A stretch of 64,000 nucleotides of DNA, from contig NZ_JBDQQR010000001.1 of the NCBI RefSeq assembly GCF_039888675.1, forward strand, positions 930,001 through 994,000. The letters run 5' to 3'. Every line of letters begins with the position of its first letter. Position 1 is the first letter of the stretch. This DNA is from Mesorhizobium sp. CAU 1732. Its GTDB lineage: Bacteria > Pseudomonadota > Alphaproteobacteria > Rhizobiales > Rhizobiaceae. Positions 41,185 through 50,255 of the stretch are shown here, one piece after another. Under the pieces are notes generated by a model, which worked only from the letters and a program-made list of their open reading frames with translations, was not told where the DNA came from and ran no database searches. A program made the position numbers and the translations under genes.

Positions 41185-42033
41185 ATGCAGCAGGTAACGC
41201 TTCCCTACAAGGATATCGTCTACGAGGTGAAGGACCAGATCGGCTGGATCACGATCAACCGGCCCGACGTTCTCAACGCGATCCGCGAACTGACCCTCGA
41301 TGAGATCATCCATGCACTGAAGTCCACCCGCATCGACCCGTCGATCGCCGCGGTCGTCATCACCGGCACGGGAGACCGGGCGTTCTGCGCGGGTGGCGAG
41401 TTCGCCATGATGAAGCGTTTCAACTGGACCAACGCGATGCTCTGGAACGAGCGGATGCTTGACGGGGCGATGACGATCCGCGGGCTGGGCATCCCGGTCA
41501 TTGCCATGGTCAACGGCTGGTGCATGGGCGGCGGCAACGAAATCGCGTTGTGGTGCGATATCGTGGTGGCCTCGGAAAACGCTGTCTTCGGGCAGACCGG
41601 CGCCAAGGTCGGCGCGTGTCCCACCGTCGGTGCGACGCAGTACCTTTCGCGTTCGCTTGGCGAACGCCTGGCGCGCGAGATGATCTTCTGCGCCCGCCGC
41701 TTCACGGCCCAGGAAGCCGTCCAGTACGGCCTGGCCAACTACTGCGTTCCGCAAACGGAGCTTCGCGCCAAGACCGAGGAACTGTGTGAGCGGATCAAGT
41801 CGCACAGCTCGCAGACCATACGTCTGACGAAGGTGTCGCTGAATCACGAGTCCGACAATCTCTACGCCTCGTGGCGTGCCGGCATGGAGCTCCTGGCCCA
41901 CGTTTGGGGTTCGGAGGAATCGATCGAGGGCATGAACGCCTTCACCGAAAAGCGCGCGCCGGACTTCAACCAGTTCCGCCTTCGCAACAAGGTGGAAATC
42001 GACGACTACCTCGCCGGCGTCGACTACGCGTAG
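41185..42033 (+). CDS. Crotonase-family protein resembling MenB / BadI (ring-forming or ring-cleaving type)
   Basis: A 282-residue enoyl-CoA hydratase/isomerase superfamily member. Oxyanion-hole segments DRAFCAGGEFAMMK and NGWCMGGGNEIALWCD are present. Two segments mark the MenB/BadI branch: FGQTGAKVGACPTVGATQYL (compare the QTGPKVGSFDGG type) and the C-terminal EGMNAFTEKRAPDFNQFR. BadI hydrolyses 2-ketocyclohexanecarboxyl-CoA by retro-Claisen ring opening, and MenB catalyses the reverse type of closure. So a Claisen-type C-C reaction on a CoA ester is likely. It lies 17 bases after the acyl-CoA synthetase gene with GGAAAG upstream. Confidence 0.86.
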   Translation: MQQVTLPYKDIVYEVKDQIGWITINRPDVLNAIRELTLDEIIHALKSTRIDPSIAAVVITGTGDRAFCAGGEFAMMKRFNWTNAMLWNERMLDGAMTIRGLGIPVIAMVNGWCMGGGNEIALWCDIVVASENAVFGQTGAKVGACPTVGATQYLSRSLGERLAREMIFCARRFTAQEAVQYGLANYCVPQTELRAKTEELCERIKSHSSQTIRLTKVSLNHESDNLYASWRAGMELLAHVWGSEESIEGMNAFTEKRAPDFNQFRLRNKVEIDDYLAGVDYA

Positions 42034-42129
42034 GCAGGTTCCGGTCGCGGGCGCGCGCATGCGGCGTCCGCGATCATCGAAAATAATTGCCACGAAATTT
42101 CAATGGGCGTGGAATAGGAGCCGACCGGC

Positions 42130-43329
42130 ATGAGCAAACCGATACTTGACGGCATACGCGTCCTGGATTTCGGCCGTTACATCGCGGGTCCTTTCTGCGC
42201 CGCGCTGCTCGCCGATCATGGGGCGGACGTCATCCGCGTCGAGCGCCCGGAGGGGAACGACGACCGTTTCCTTATGCCTGTTGCAGGAGCGGATTCGGGT
42301 GCGATGTATCTTCAGATGAATCGCAACAAGCGGTCGCTCAACATCGACGTAACGCGTCCCAACCAGCGTCCGATGCTCGAAGCACTGGTGAAGACCAGCG
42401 ACGTGGTCGTCGTCAACCTGCCGCCGCGCGCGCTCGAAAAGGTCGGCCTAGACTACGCGACGCTCAAGGCCATTCGTCCCGACATTATCCTGACGACGAT
42501 CACCGCCTTCGGTTCGGAGGGCGATTTCGCCAACGACATCGGTTTCGACGGAACCGGCCAGGCGCTCAGCGGAGCGATCCATCTGAGCGGCACGCCCGGC
42601 CAGCCCTTCCGCTCGGCAGCCTCTTTCGTCGACTACAGCACCGGATTGTCGGCCGCTTACGGCACGATGACTGCGCTTTTCCATCGCCAGAGGACAGGCG
42701 AGGGGCAGCATGTGGAGGCTTCGCTTCTCGGCAGCGCGCTGACGATGACCAATCCGATGCTCATAGAGGAGGCGACAGGCACCCGCAGCCGCGTGGCGGT
42801 CGGCAATCGAAGCCCGATATCGGGGCCTTCCGACGTGTTCCGGACGAAGGATGGATGGATTTACATCCAGGTCGTGGGTCAGGCCCTGTTCGAACGCTGG
42901 ATGACAATCGTGGGAGCAGAGGATCTGAAGGCGGACCCGCGATTTGAGACCGATATCGACCGGGGTGAAAATGGCGAGGTGCTCAGCGAGCGGATGCAGA
43001 TCTGGTGCGCGCAGCGCACGACCGATGAATGCCTCGCCGAGCTCGCCGCCGGCCGTGTTCCCGTCTACAGGGTTCTATCGCCTTCGGAAGCGTTGAAAGC
43101 TTCCGAGAACGAGACGTTTCTGCAATGGATCGATGGACCCTGCGGTATCGGTCACATACCGGTGGTCAAGCCGCCAGCGCGCCTTCGCGGCATCGGCGTG
43201 GCGTATCGCCCGGCTCCGCTCCTCGGCGAACATACCGACGCCATTCTCGACGAACTGGGTATGCGGGCAGCCGATACGGCTGGCGCGCGTCAGCGTCATC
43301 GACAAGAGAACCTGAAAGACTTGACATGA
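42130..43329 (+). CDS. Class III CoA-transferase (CaiB/BaiF family)
   Basis: A 399-residue class III CoA-transferase. Conserved N-terminus DGIRVLDFGRYIAGPFCAAL and NRNKRSLNIDVTRP; the catalytic aspartate that forms the mixed anhydride is Asp168 in SFVDYSTGLSAAYG. It moves CoA between acyl groups, for example succinyl-CoA to an incoming dicarboxylate. It differs from the Mct-like CoA-transferase encoded at 44598-45836. Its stop overlaps the thiolase start (ATGA). A mix of one synthetase and two CoA-transferases suggests a pathway with several dicarboxylate CoA esters. Confidence 0.9.
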   Translation: MSKPILDGIRVLDFGRYIAGPFCAALLADHGADVIRVERPEGNDDRFLMPVAGADSGAMYLQMNRNKRSLNIDVTRPNQRPMLEALVKTSDVVVVNLPPRALEKVGLDYATLKAIRPDIILTTITAFGSEGDFANDIGFDGTGQALSGAIHLSGTPGQPFRSAASFVDYSTGLSAAYGTMTALFHRQRTGEGQHVEASLLGSALTMTNPMLIEEATGTRSRVAVGNRSPISGPSDVFRTKDGWIYIQVVGQALFERWMTIVGAEDLKADPRFETDIDRGENGEVLSERMQIWCAQRTTDECLAELAAGRVPVYRVLSPSEALKASENETFLQWIDGPCGIGHIPVVKPPARLRGIGVAYRPAPLLGEHTDAILDELGMRAADTAGARQRHRQENLKDLT

Positions 43330-44534
43330 GAGCTGCTTATATCTGTGAGCCGGTACGCACGCCGGTCGGACGCTTCGGAGGCGTGTTTCGCGACGTTTCG
43401 GCGGCCGATCTAGGCTCGGCGGTCGTCAAGGGACTGCTCGAACGGACCGGGATCGCGGCTTCCGATGTCGAGGACGTCCTGTTCGCACAATGCTACCCGT
43501 CGATGGAAGCGCCCGCCCTGGGCCGGGTGGTTGCGCTCAACGCCGGAATCCCCGCCACGGTAGGTGGCCTCCAAATCGACCGCAGGTGTGGTTCGGGATT
43601 GCAGAGCGTGATCTATGGTGCGCTACAGGTTGGTTCCGGTGCTAACGACCTCGTTATTGCCGGCGGCGCGGAATCGATGAGCAACGCGCCATTCTTCATG
43701 CATGAAGGCCGTTGGGGAATAAGAAGCGCGTCGCTTGCCCTGCACGATTCACTGGCGCGGGGGCGGGTCACCGCCGGTGGGCGCGACTATCCGGTGCCGG
43801 GCGGCATGATCGAAACGGCGGAGAACCTGCGTCGCGACTACTCGATCGCACGCGAAGAACAGGACCAGTTCGCGGCCCGGTCGCACCAGAAGGCGGTGGC
43901 CGCGCAGACGGAGGGCCGTTTCGACGACGAGATCATTCCGGTTGCCGTCAACGCACGCGGCGGTTCGCAGATCATCGTCCGCGACGAGCATCCGAGGGCG
44001 GATGCGACGGTCGACAAGCTTGCAGGTCTTTCACCGATCATGGCGAAATCCGACCCTGATGCGACCGTGACCGCCGGCAACGCCAGCGGACAGAATGACG
44101 GCGCCTCGGCCGCGATCATCGCGTCGGAAGCTATGGTCGCGCGCTACGGGCTCAAACCCTTCGGCAGGCTGGTGTCATGGGCGGTCGCGGGTGTTGCGCC
44201 GTCGCGGATGGGCATTGGCCCGGTGCCTGCCGTTGCGAAGGCTCTGGCGTCGGCCGGTCTCACACTCAAGGATGTCGATCTCATCGAACTCAACGAGGCG
44301 TTTGCATCTCAAGTGCTGGCCTGTACCCGCGAATGGTCGTTTGAAAAGGCGGACTTCGAGCGCATGAACGTCAGTGGTTCCGGCATTTCCCTCGGGCATC
44401 CGGTGGGAGCCACGGGAGGCAGGATCCTCGCCACGATGCTGCGCGAGATGCACCGGCGTGGCGCGCGCCGCGGCGTGGAGACGATGTGCATCGGTGGCGG
44501 TCAGGGGCTGGCCGCGATATTCGAGGCCGTCTAG
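43326..44534 (+). CDS. Thiolase (acetyl-CoA acetyltransferase / 3-ketoacyl-CoA thiolase)
   Basis: A 402-residue thiolase. The nucleophile is Cys88 in QIDRRCGSGLQSVIYGAL; the His is in GISLGHPVGATGGRILAT; the second Cys is in ETMCIGGGQGLAAIFE. Start ATG 43326, overlapping the CoA-transferase stop by 4 bases; the frame upstream only shadows that gene. Its likely job is thiolytic cleavage of a 3-oxoacyl-CoA formed after the synthetase and crotonase steps. It is complete and of normal length. Confidence 0.92.
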   Translation: MRAAYICEPVRTPVGRFGGVFRDVSAADLGSAVVKGLLERTGIAASDVEDVLFAQCYPSMEAPALGRVVALNAGIPATVGGLQIDRRCGSGLQSVIYGALQVGSGANDLVIAGGAESMSNAPFFMHEGRWGIRSASLALHDSLARGRVTAGGRDYPVPGGMIETAENLRRDYSIAREEQDQFAARSHQKAVAAQTEGRFDDEIIPVAVNARGGSQIIVRDEHPRADATVDKLAGLSPIMAKSDPDATVTAGNASGQNDGASAAIIASEAMVARYGLKPFGRLVSWAVAGVAPSRMGIGPVPAVAKALASAGLTLKDVDLIELNEAFASQVLACTREWSFEKADFERMNVSGSGISLGHPVGATGGRILATMLREMHRRGARRGVETMCIGGGQGLAAIFEAV

Positions 44535-44597
44535 ATCCTGCACCGTGGGTCAGGCACGTAGGGTGCCGGGTCAAAATACTGCCGGGGACGAGCGACG

Positions 44598-45836
44598 ATG
44601 TACAAACTTCTGCACGGGTTGAGGATAATCGAGGCGGCCTCCTTCATCGCCGCGCCGAGTTGCGCGCTGCACTTTCAGCAGTTCGGCGCCGACGTCATCC
44701 GTTGCGACCCGATCGGTGGCGGGCCGGATTTCCGCCGTTGGCCGCGCGCCGCCAACGGCCACAGCTTCTATTGGGAAGGGCTGAACAAGGGAAAAAAGTC
44801 GGTCGCGATCAATCTGACCACACCGGCCGGCAAGGCGTTGCTCCAGCGCCTGGTCACGGCTCCCGGCCCGGATGCCGGGCTGTTCGTGACCAACTTTCCA
44901 GCCGAGGGGTTCCTTTCCCATGACAGGCTCATCCAGCACAGGGCGGACCTGATCACCGCCCGCGTGATGGGGTGGGCGAGCGGGGCGACGGCGCTCGACT
45001 ATACGGTCAACAGCGCCGTCGGCATTCCGCAGATGACCGGTCCCGCGTCGCTGGGTGACGAACCGGTCAACCATGTTCTGCCGGCCTGGGATATCGCTGC
45101 GGGCCTTTATGCTGCCTTTGCGCTTCTGGCGGCGGACCGGGCAAGGCGACAGACCGGGCAAGGCACTGAAATCAGGCTGCCTCTGGGAGACGTCGCGATG
45201 GCGTTCATGGGCCATCTCGGCCAGATCGGCGAGGTCAGCGAAACCGGAAAAGATCGGCCCCGTTACGGGAACGATCTGTTCGGCAGTTTCGGTCGCGATT
45301 TCCGGACACGCGACGGTCGCCGCATCATCGTGATCGCCCTGACCGGCCATCAATGGAAAGACCTGGTGGACACGCTGTCTCTCAACGAGGCGGTCGCGGC
45401 GATCGAGACCGAACTCTGCGTGGACCTGTCGAGCGACGAGGGACTGCGCTTCTGCCACCGAGACAGGCTCAACCCCATCGTTGCCGATGCGATCGGCCGG
45501 ATCAGCCTTGACGAACTGAAGGTACGCTTCGAGGGCACCAAGGTGTGCTGGGGACCGTACAACACGCTGAGCGAAGCTGTGGGTGACCCCGACCTGATCA
45601 GTGAACGAAATCCACTGTTCAGCGCGGTCGATCACTTGACGGATACCCGCTACCTCACTCCCGGCGCAGCCGCGTCGCTCGGCGGGTTCGAGCGCGGCAC
45701 GCCCGGTCGCGCACCGGTACTCGGAGAGCATACGGAGGAGGTTCTGGCGGATGTTCTCGGGATGGCGAGCTGCGAGATCGCCGCCTTGCACGACGCCGGC
45801 ACCGTAGCGGGACCGGCTGGCAGCAAGGCTCTGTAG
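44598..45836 (+). CDS. mct: Class III CoA-transferase resembling mesaconyl-CoA C1-C4 CoA transferase (2-methylfumaryl-CoA isomerase)
   Basis: A 412-residue class III CoA-transferase whose N-terminus ([52 protein letters not shown]) follows the Mct pattern of the 3-hydroxypropionate bicycle rather than the general CaiB pattern. The catalytic Asp165 is in [14 protein letters not shown]. Mct moves CoA within mesaconyl-CoA from C1 to C4. The next genes look like methylsuccinyl-CoA dehydrogenase, mesaconyl-C4-CoA hydratase and a citramalyl-CoA-lyase-like protein, so the context strongly supports this role. The assignment uses family resemblance from memory and needs a search to confirm. Confidence 0.82.
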   Translation: MYKLLHGLRIIEAASFIAAPSCALHFQQFGADVIRCDPIGGGPDFRRWPRAANGHSFYWEGLNKGKKSVAINLTTPAGKALLQRLVTAPGPDAGLFVTNFPAEGFLSHDRLIQHRADLITARVMGWASGATALDYTVNSAVGIPQMTGPASLGDEPVNHVLPAWDIAAGLYAAFALLAADRARRQTGQGTEIRLPLGDVAMAFMGHLGQIGEVSETGKDRPRYGNDLFGSFGRDFRTRDGRRIIVIALTGHQWKDLVDTLSLNEAVAAIETELCVDLSSDEGLRFCHRDRLNPIVADAIGRISLDELKVRFEGTKVCWGPYNTLSEAVGDPDLISERNPLFSAVDHLTDTRYLTPGAAASLGGFERGTPGRAPVLGEHTEEVLADVLGMASCEIAALHDAGTVAGPAGSKAL

Positions 45837-45856
45837 ACAATTTGGGAACTGACACC

Positions 45857-47500
45857 ATGACCGACCTTCAGGCCCTCATCCAGCGGGCCGCCGAACTATC
45901 CGCAGATTATGCGCACGCTGCGACGCAACAGGTGCGCGAGGCAACGTCGGCCGGGGGCCGGCTCGACGCATCGCTGGCCGATCTGCACCAGCGCATGGTT
46001 CATGGGCTCGCCTGGATCGTCACGACTGCCGAAGCCATCAAGGCGGCCGGCGAGTGGGCGAAAGCGTGCGCGGCCGACGGGCGGTTCGGCGAACTTGAGA
46101 AGCTCGTCGTCAGACTGGGTGTGGGCGAATATCTACACCATCTCGCCGCCGGCATACCGATGAACCAGAGCGAGTTTGCACGCCCCGGCGATTTCGGCCT
46201 TCGCGCAGAGACCTTGGACATGGTTTCGCTGGCCGACGAAATTTTGGGCCCGGAAGGCGGTCGCGAATTGCGGGCGGAAATCGTCCGGCGCATCGTGGCG
46301 GGCGAGACGCTGGACGACGGGGTGGGAGACGCCGATCTCGACATCGTGCGGAGGCAGTTCCAGCGCTTTTCCGACGAGCAGATCGCGCCGTACGCCCATG
46401 CATGGCATCTCGCAGACGAACTCATACCGATGGAAACCGTCGCGGCGCTGGCGGAGCTCGGTGTCTTCGGCGTCTGCATCGACGAAGAATATGGCGGGAT
46501 GGGCATGGGCAAGTTGGCCATGTGCATCGTCACCGAGGAACTGAGCAGAGGCTGGATCGCGGCCGGATCGCTGGGGACGCGCTCTGAAATCGCGGGCGAG
46601 TTGATCACCATCGCCGGTACGGCCCAGCAGCGGCAAGAATGGCTTCCGAAGATCGCCAGCGGTGCGGTCCTGCCTACAGCCGTGTTCACGGAACCAGACA
46701 ACGGGTCCGATCTCGGCGGTCTCAAGACACGGGCGGTCAAGGATGCCGATGGCGATTGGCTCGTCACCGGCAACAAGACATGGATCACCCATGCCGCGCG
46801 CAGCGATCTCATGACCCTGCTGGTCCGCACCAAGCAGGATGAGGCCGGGTATCGGGGCCTGAGCATGTTTCTGGCGCCGAAGGACCGCGGCACGCCGGAG
46901 AACCCGTTTCCGTCCGACGGTCTTTCCGGATCGGACATCAAGGTGCTCGGCTATCGCGGGATGCAGGAATACGACATTGCCTTCACGGACTTTCGCGTCG
47001 AGGCGTCCGGGCTTCTGGGAAACCAGGAAGGCCAGGGCTTCAAGCAGTTGATGCAAACGTTCGAAAGTGCCCGCATCCAGACTGCCGCACGGTCTGTCGG
47101 CGTGGCGCGCAACGCCTTCGATCTCGGTCTGGCCTATGCCCGCGAGCGTCTTCAGTTCGGGCGACCCATCATCGAGTTTCCCCGGGTGTCGGACAAGCTG
47201 GCGCTGATGGTGGCCGAGATCCTGATGGCCCGGGAACTGACCTATGCTGCCGCGCGCGCCAAGGATGGCAATCGCCGCTGCGATATGGAGGCCGGAATGG
47301 CCAAGATGCTCGCAGCGCGCGTTGCCTGGACCAACGCGGACGGGAGTCTCCAGATTCACGGCGGCATCGGATATGCGCTTGAAACCCGGATAAGCCGCGT
47401 GCTTTGCGACGCGCGCATCCTCAATATTTTCGAGGGCGCGGCCGAAATCCAGGCGCATGTCGTCGGCAAGGGACTGTTGGCAGCCGAGGCAGGCAGATGA
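45857..47500 (+). CDS. mcd: Acyl-CoA dehydrogenase resembling (2S)-methylsuccinyl-CoA dehydrogenase (Mcd)
   Basis: A 547-residue flavoprotein, about 150 residues longer than usual acyl-CoA dehydrogenases because of an N-terminal helical extension (residues about 1-155), as in Mcd of the ethylmalonyl-CoA pathway. The core shows [17 protein letters not shown] (FAD binding), [37 protein letters not shown] and [18 protein letters not shown]. Mcd oxidises methylsuccinyl-CoA to mesaconyl-C1-CoA. ATG 45857 was chosen over an upstream TTG at 45842. The stop overlaps the hydratase start (ATGA). The substrate call rests on architecture and neighbours. Confidence 0.84.
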   Translation: MTDLQALIQRAAELSADYAHAATQQVREATSAGGRLDASLADLHQRMVHGLAWIVTTAEAIKAAGEWAKACAADGRFGELEKLVVRLGVGEYLHHLAAGIPMNQSEFARPGDFGLRAETLDMVSLADEILGPEGGRELRAEIVRRIVAGETLDDGVGDADLDIVRRQFQRFSDEQIAPYAHAWHLADELIPMETVAALAELGVFGVCIDEEYGGMGMGKLAMCIVTEELSRGWIAAGSLGTRSEIAGELITIAGTAQQRQEWLPKIASGAVLPTAVFTEPDNGSDLGGLKTRAVKDADGDWLVTGNKTWITHAARSDLMTLLVRTKQDEAGYRGLSMFLAPKDRGTPENPFPSDGLSGSDIKVLGYRGMQEYDIAFTDFRVEASGLLGNQEGQGFKQLMQTFESARIQTAARSVGVARNAFDLGLAYARERLQFGRPIIEFPRVSDKLALMVAEILMARELTYAAARAKDGNRRCDMEAGMAKMLAARVAWTNADGSLQIHGGIGYALETRISRVLCDARILNIFEGAAEIQAHVVGKGLLAAEAGR

Positions 47501-48327
47501 CCGGCGACTACAATGCCTGGATAGGCAGGGAAGACATCGCGCAAGACCTCGTCACGCCGAGGCTCGTTCAATCCTGGCGCGCGACCATGGACTATGAGGG
47601 CCTGTCGATCTGCGACCTGCCGCTCGGCATGCACTGGGGGCTGGCGCCGGTCATCACGCCGAACAGGGAGCTTGCCGCCGACGGACATCCGCACAAGGGC
47701 GGCTTCCTGCCGCCTATTCCGCTGCCAAGAAGGATGTGGGCCGGGGGCGAGGTCCGATTTCTGGGCGAACTGCGTGAGGGCGAAGCCGTGGAGCGTCGCT
47801 CACACATTGCGGCGATCGAACACAAAAGCGGCCGCTCCGGCGAGTTGTGGTTCGTCACTGTCGCCCACACCTGGTCGAATGCCGGCGGCATCGTGATCGA
47901 CGAGCGCCAGGACATCGTCTATCGCGACGCTGCTGTCGGCCCGGCGCCGGGTCCCGCACGCACCGTGTCCGAACGAGGCGACCATTGTCTGGAAATAGAA
48001 TGTTCCAGCGCCTCCCTGTTTCGGTTCTCGGCGCTCACCTTCAACAGCCATCGCATCCACTATGACCGCACCTATGCGGTGGAGGAGGAGGGATACGGCG
48101 GGATCGTAGTCCATGGGCCCCTCCAGGCCGTGGTCCTGATGAATTTCGCGCGGCAGGTCGGGGGGAAAGGTATGCCATCTGTTTTTTCCTTTCGCGGCGT
48201 TTCGCCCCTGTTGCTGGGTGATCCGATGACCGCCCATGCCAGGCACACCGCATCGGGCCTCGATCTCTGGATGGCGAGTGCGGATGGCGTGAAAACCATG
48301 ACCGCCACAGCGGAGTGGCGTCCATGA
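47497..48327 (+). CDS. meh: Hot-dog-fold hydratase resembling mesaconyl-C4-CoA hydratase (Meh)
   Basis: A 276-residue HTD2/FAS1-type dehydratase. The N-terminal half is a degenerate hot-dog with [20 protein letters not shown]; the C-terminal half carries the hydratase-2 signature [20 protein letters not shown] then GIVVHGPLQ, with the catalytic His. This two-half architecture is that of Meh, which hydrates mesaconyl-C4-CoA to citramalyl-CoA. It overlaps the Mcd-like gene by 4 bases and the lyase gene by 4 bases, so the three are translated together. Confidence 0.84.
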   Translation: MTGDYNAWIGREDIAQDLVTPRLVQSWRATMDYEGLSICDLPLGMHWGLAPVITPNRELAADGHPHKGGFLPPIPLPRRMWAGGEVRFLGELREGEAVERRSHIAAIEHKSGRSGELWFVTVAHTWSNAGGIVIDERQDIVYRDAAVGPAPGPARTVSERGDHCLEIECSSASLFRFSALTFNSHRIHYDRTYAVEEEGYGGIVVHGPLQAVVLMNFARQVGGKGMPSVFSFRGVSPLLLGDPMTAHARHTASGLDLWMASADGVKTMTATAEWRP

Positions 48328-49112
48328 TCGAGAACTGCGTCGCGCCGCTGTTCGTGCCAGCAAACAGGATCGAGCTGCTCGCCAAAGCCGCGTCCTCCGG
48401 TGCCGACGCGATCATCGTGGATCTGGAGGATGCCGTCGCACCCGCCGCGAAGTCAGACGCACGCCATGCGTTGTCGGGGTCGCTCCCGATGGATGTCATC
48501 GTGCGCATCAACGATATCCGATCCCCCTGGTTCGCCGATGACGCCGCCGCGCTTGCATCGCCGGGCATCGCGGGCGTGATGCTGCCGAAAACCGAGACGC
48601 CGGACGATATTGCGACCCTGCGTGCTGTGCTTGCTCGCCCTATGCCCATCATCGCTCTTGTGGAGACCCCGCGGGGTGTCGCAAATCTGGATGAGATAGC
48701 GCCCGCGGCCGCCCGGCTCGCATTCGGCACGCTCGACTACGGCGCCGATCTGGGTTGCGGCGTCGATAGCGAAACGCTCCTGTTTGCGCGAAGCCGCTTC
48801 GTCCTGGCGGCACGCCTGGCAGGAAAACCGGCGCCGATCGATGGGGTGACGCCGGATTATCGCGACATCACTGCCTGCGAGACTGACACTCGGCATGCCG
48901 CAAAGCTGGGGTTCGGGGGGAAGCTTTGCATCCATCCTAACCAGGTGCACACGGTGATGCGCGGGTTCACGCCGTCGCAGGAGGAACTTCGATGGGCCCA
49001 ACGCGTGCTGGACACGGCGGAGGGTGCGCAGGGGTTGGATGGCATGATGGTGGACGCGCCGGTCCGCGTGCGCGCACACCGGCTTCTGGCGCGCATCTCT
49101 GTGACGCGATAG
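48324..49112 (+). CDS. CitE-like / HpcH-HpaI family lyase, probable citramalyl-CoA lyase
   Basis: A 262-residue CitE-like TIM barrel. Motifs: APLFVPANRIELLAKAASSG, DAIIVDLEDAVAPAAK (metal-binding Glu-Asp), IIALVETPRGVANLDEIA (Glu), FGTLDYGADLG (Asp) and GKLCIHPNQVHTV. Such enzymes cleave malyl-, methylmalyl- or citramalyl-CoA. After Mct, Mcd and Meh the expected substrate is citramalyl-CoA, giving acetyl-CoA and pyruvate. ATG 48324 overlaps the Meh stop (ATGA). It is shorter than the bifunctional Mcl (about 310-350) and nearer to CitE-type citramalyl-CoA lyases. Confidence 0.86.
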   Translation: MIENCVAPLFVPANRIELLAKAASSGADAIIVDLEDAVAPAAKSDARHALSGSLPMDVIVRINDIRSPWFADDAAALASPGIAGVMLPKTETPDDIATLRAVLARPMPIIALVETPRGVANLDEIAPAAARLAFGTLDYGADLGCGVDSETLLFARSRFVLAARLAGKPAPIDGVTPDYRDITACETDTRHAAKLGFGGKLCIHPNQVHTVMRGFTPSQEELRWAQRVLDTAEGAQGLDGMMVDAPVRVRAHRLLARISVTR

Positions 49113-49224
49113 ACGGGAGTCGCTGCCGTGCGCAGTGTTGCGCCGACGGGTCGTCGGCGGGCGTGGAAGATTGCCTTGACACCCGCGCCAAGCTAGATCG
49201 ACTGGCTGACAGGGAGGTCATGGT

Positions 49225-50148
49225 ATGGATTTACGGCAGCTTCGCTACTTTGCGTCTGTTGCGCGCGAGGGCAGTTTCAGCAGGGCATCGGAGAAACTTC
49301 GTATCGCTCAACCTGCCTTGAGCCGGCATATTCAAAGCCTTGAATATGAGATCGGAGCGGACTTGCTGGTCCGCACGCCTCGCGGGGTCGAGGTGACGGA
49401 AGCCGGCCGCCTGCTGAAAGAGAAGGCGGAGTATGTGCTTGGCTATGTCGCGGACATCAAATCGTCAGTCAGCCAGCTTTCCGCCGAACCCAGTGGCGAT
49501 GTCGTTCTCGGCATCTCGCCCACCTTGGCGTCGACCTTCGCATTGCGGCTGATCGTCGAGACCAAGCAGCGCTATCCCAAGATCAACCTGCGCGTCGTCG
49601 AGGGGTTGAGCGTGATGCTCTACGACTGGCTTCAAGACGCGAGGATCGACATAGCGCTGGGTACCGATTTCGGGCCGGTGCCCGGGGTCGAACACCGAGA
49701 AGTCGGTGAGGACGAGATCGTGTTCGTCGGGGTGCCCGAGCTTCTATCGCGCTACGCCGATCGCAAAGCGATCCCAATGCATGACATTCTGAACTTCCCA
49801 CTTGTTCTCACCCAGGGGTTCAGCCAGCTCATTACCCCGCATCTCGCGCAGGAAGGCATCGAGCCGATCTATGAAATGGAGATTTCATCGACGCCGATTG
49901 TCAGGGAGATCGTCCTGCGCGGGAGGCACTGTTCCGTGATCGCGTCGGGCTTCGTCAAGGCGGATGTGGATGAGGGGCGCCTGTGCATGCTCGCATTCGA
50001 GGGAAAGCGTATCCGTCGCCGCATCGTCACCTCAGTCAGCAACACGCACTACATCTCGCCTGCCGTCAAGGCGGTCGATTCGGTCATCCGCGACGAAATC
50101 GCCGGCAGCAACATGTTCGTCAGCCAGGCCGCGCCCGCGCTGACATAA
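49225..50148 (+). CDS. LysR-type transcriptional regulator, second copy
   Basis: A 307-residue LysR regulator: helix-turn-helix in FASVAREGSFSRASEKLR then IAQPALSRHIQSLEYEIGA, and an effector domain from about residue 90 (SGDVVLGISPTLASTFALRL). AGGGAGG precedes the ATG. It lies between the C5 acyl-CoA genes and the amidohydrolase, all on the plus strand. The CGGTATT-type elements at 50185, 51858 and 52777, each in front of a downstream gene, are candidate targets. It is not the same gene family branch as the LysR at 10017, judged by low similarity in the effector domain. Confidence 0.92.
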   Translation: MDLRQLRYFASVAREGSFSRASEKLRIAQPALSRHIQSLEYEIGADLLVRTPRGVEVTEAGRLLKEKAEYVLGYVADIKSSVSQLSAEPSGDVVLGISPTLASTFALRLIVETKQRYPKINLRVVEGLSVMLYDWLQDARIDIALGTDFGPVPGVEHREVGEDEIVFVGVPELLSRYADRKAIPMHDILNFPLVLTQGFSQLITPHLAQEGIEPIYEMEISSTPIVREIVLRGRHCSVIASGFVKADVDEGRLCMLAFEGKRIRRRIVTSVSNTHYISPAVKAVDSVIRDEIAGSNMFVSQAAPALT

Positions 50149-50184
50149 CGCAGGTCGCGCGCGATACTAAAATACTTTGGCGCC

Positions 50185-50228
50185 CATGCCCTTTCGGTAT
50201 TTAACCGAATGCGCGCGGCGGTCTTATC
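50185..50228 (+). promoter_or_regulatory. Conserved promoter element before the amidohydrolase gene
   Basis: CATGCC, two bases, then the dyad TTCGGT-ATTTA-ACCGAA (50193-50209), then CTTATC at 50223-50228. The same blocks with identical spacing occur at 52777-52820 before an SDR gene. CTTATC suits a -10 region with the dyad at the -35 position, a layout for an activator such as a LysR protein. Confidence 0.55.
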
Positions 50229-50255
50229 GTTTGCGAAAAATGCCGGGGGCGGAAA

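Noticed and set aside
39179..41185. A 668-codon open frame on the minus strand opposite the acyl-CoA synthetase
   Set aside because: It mirrors the synthetase gene in the opposite frame and shows only composition bias typical of shadows.
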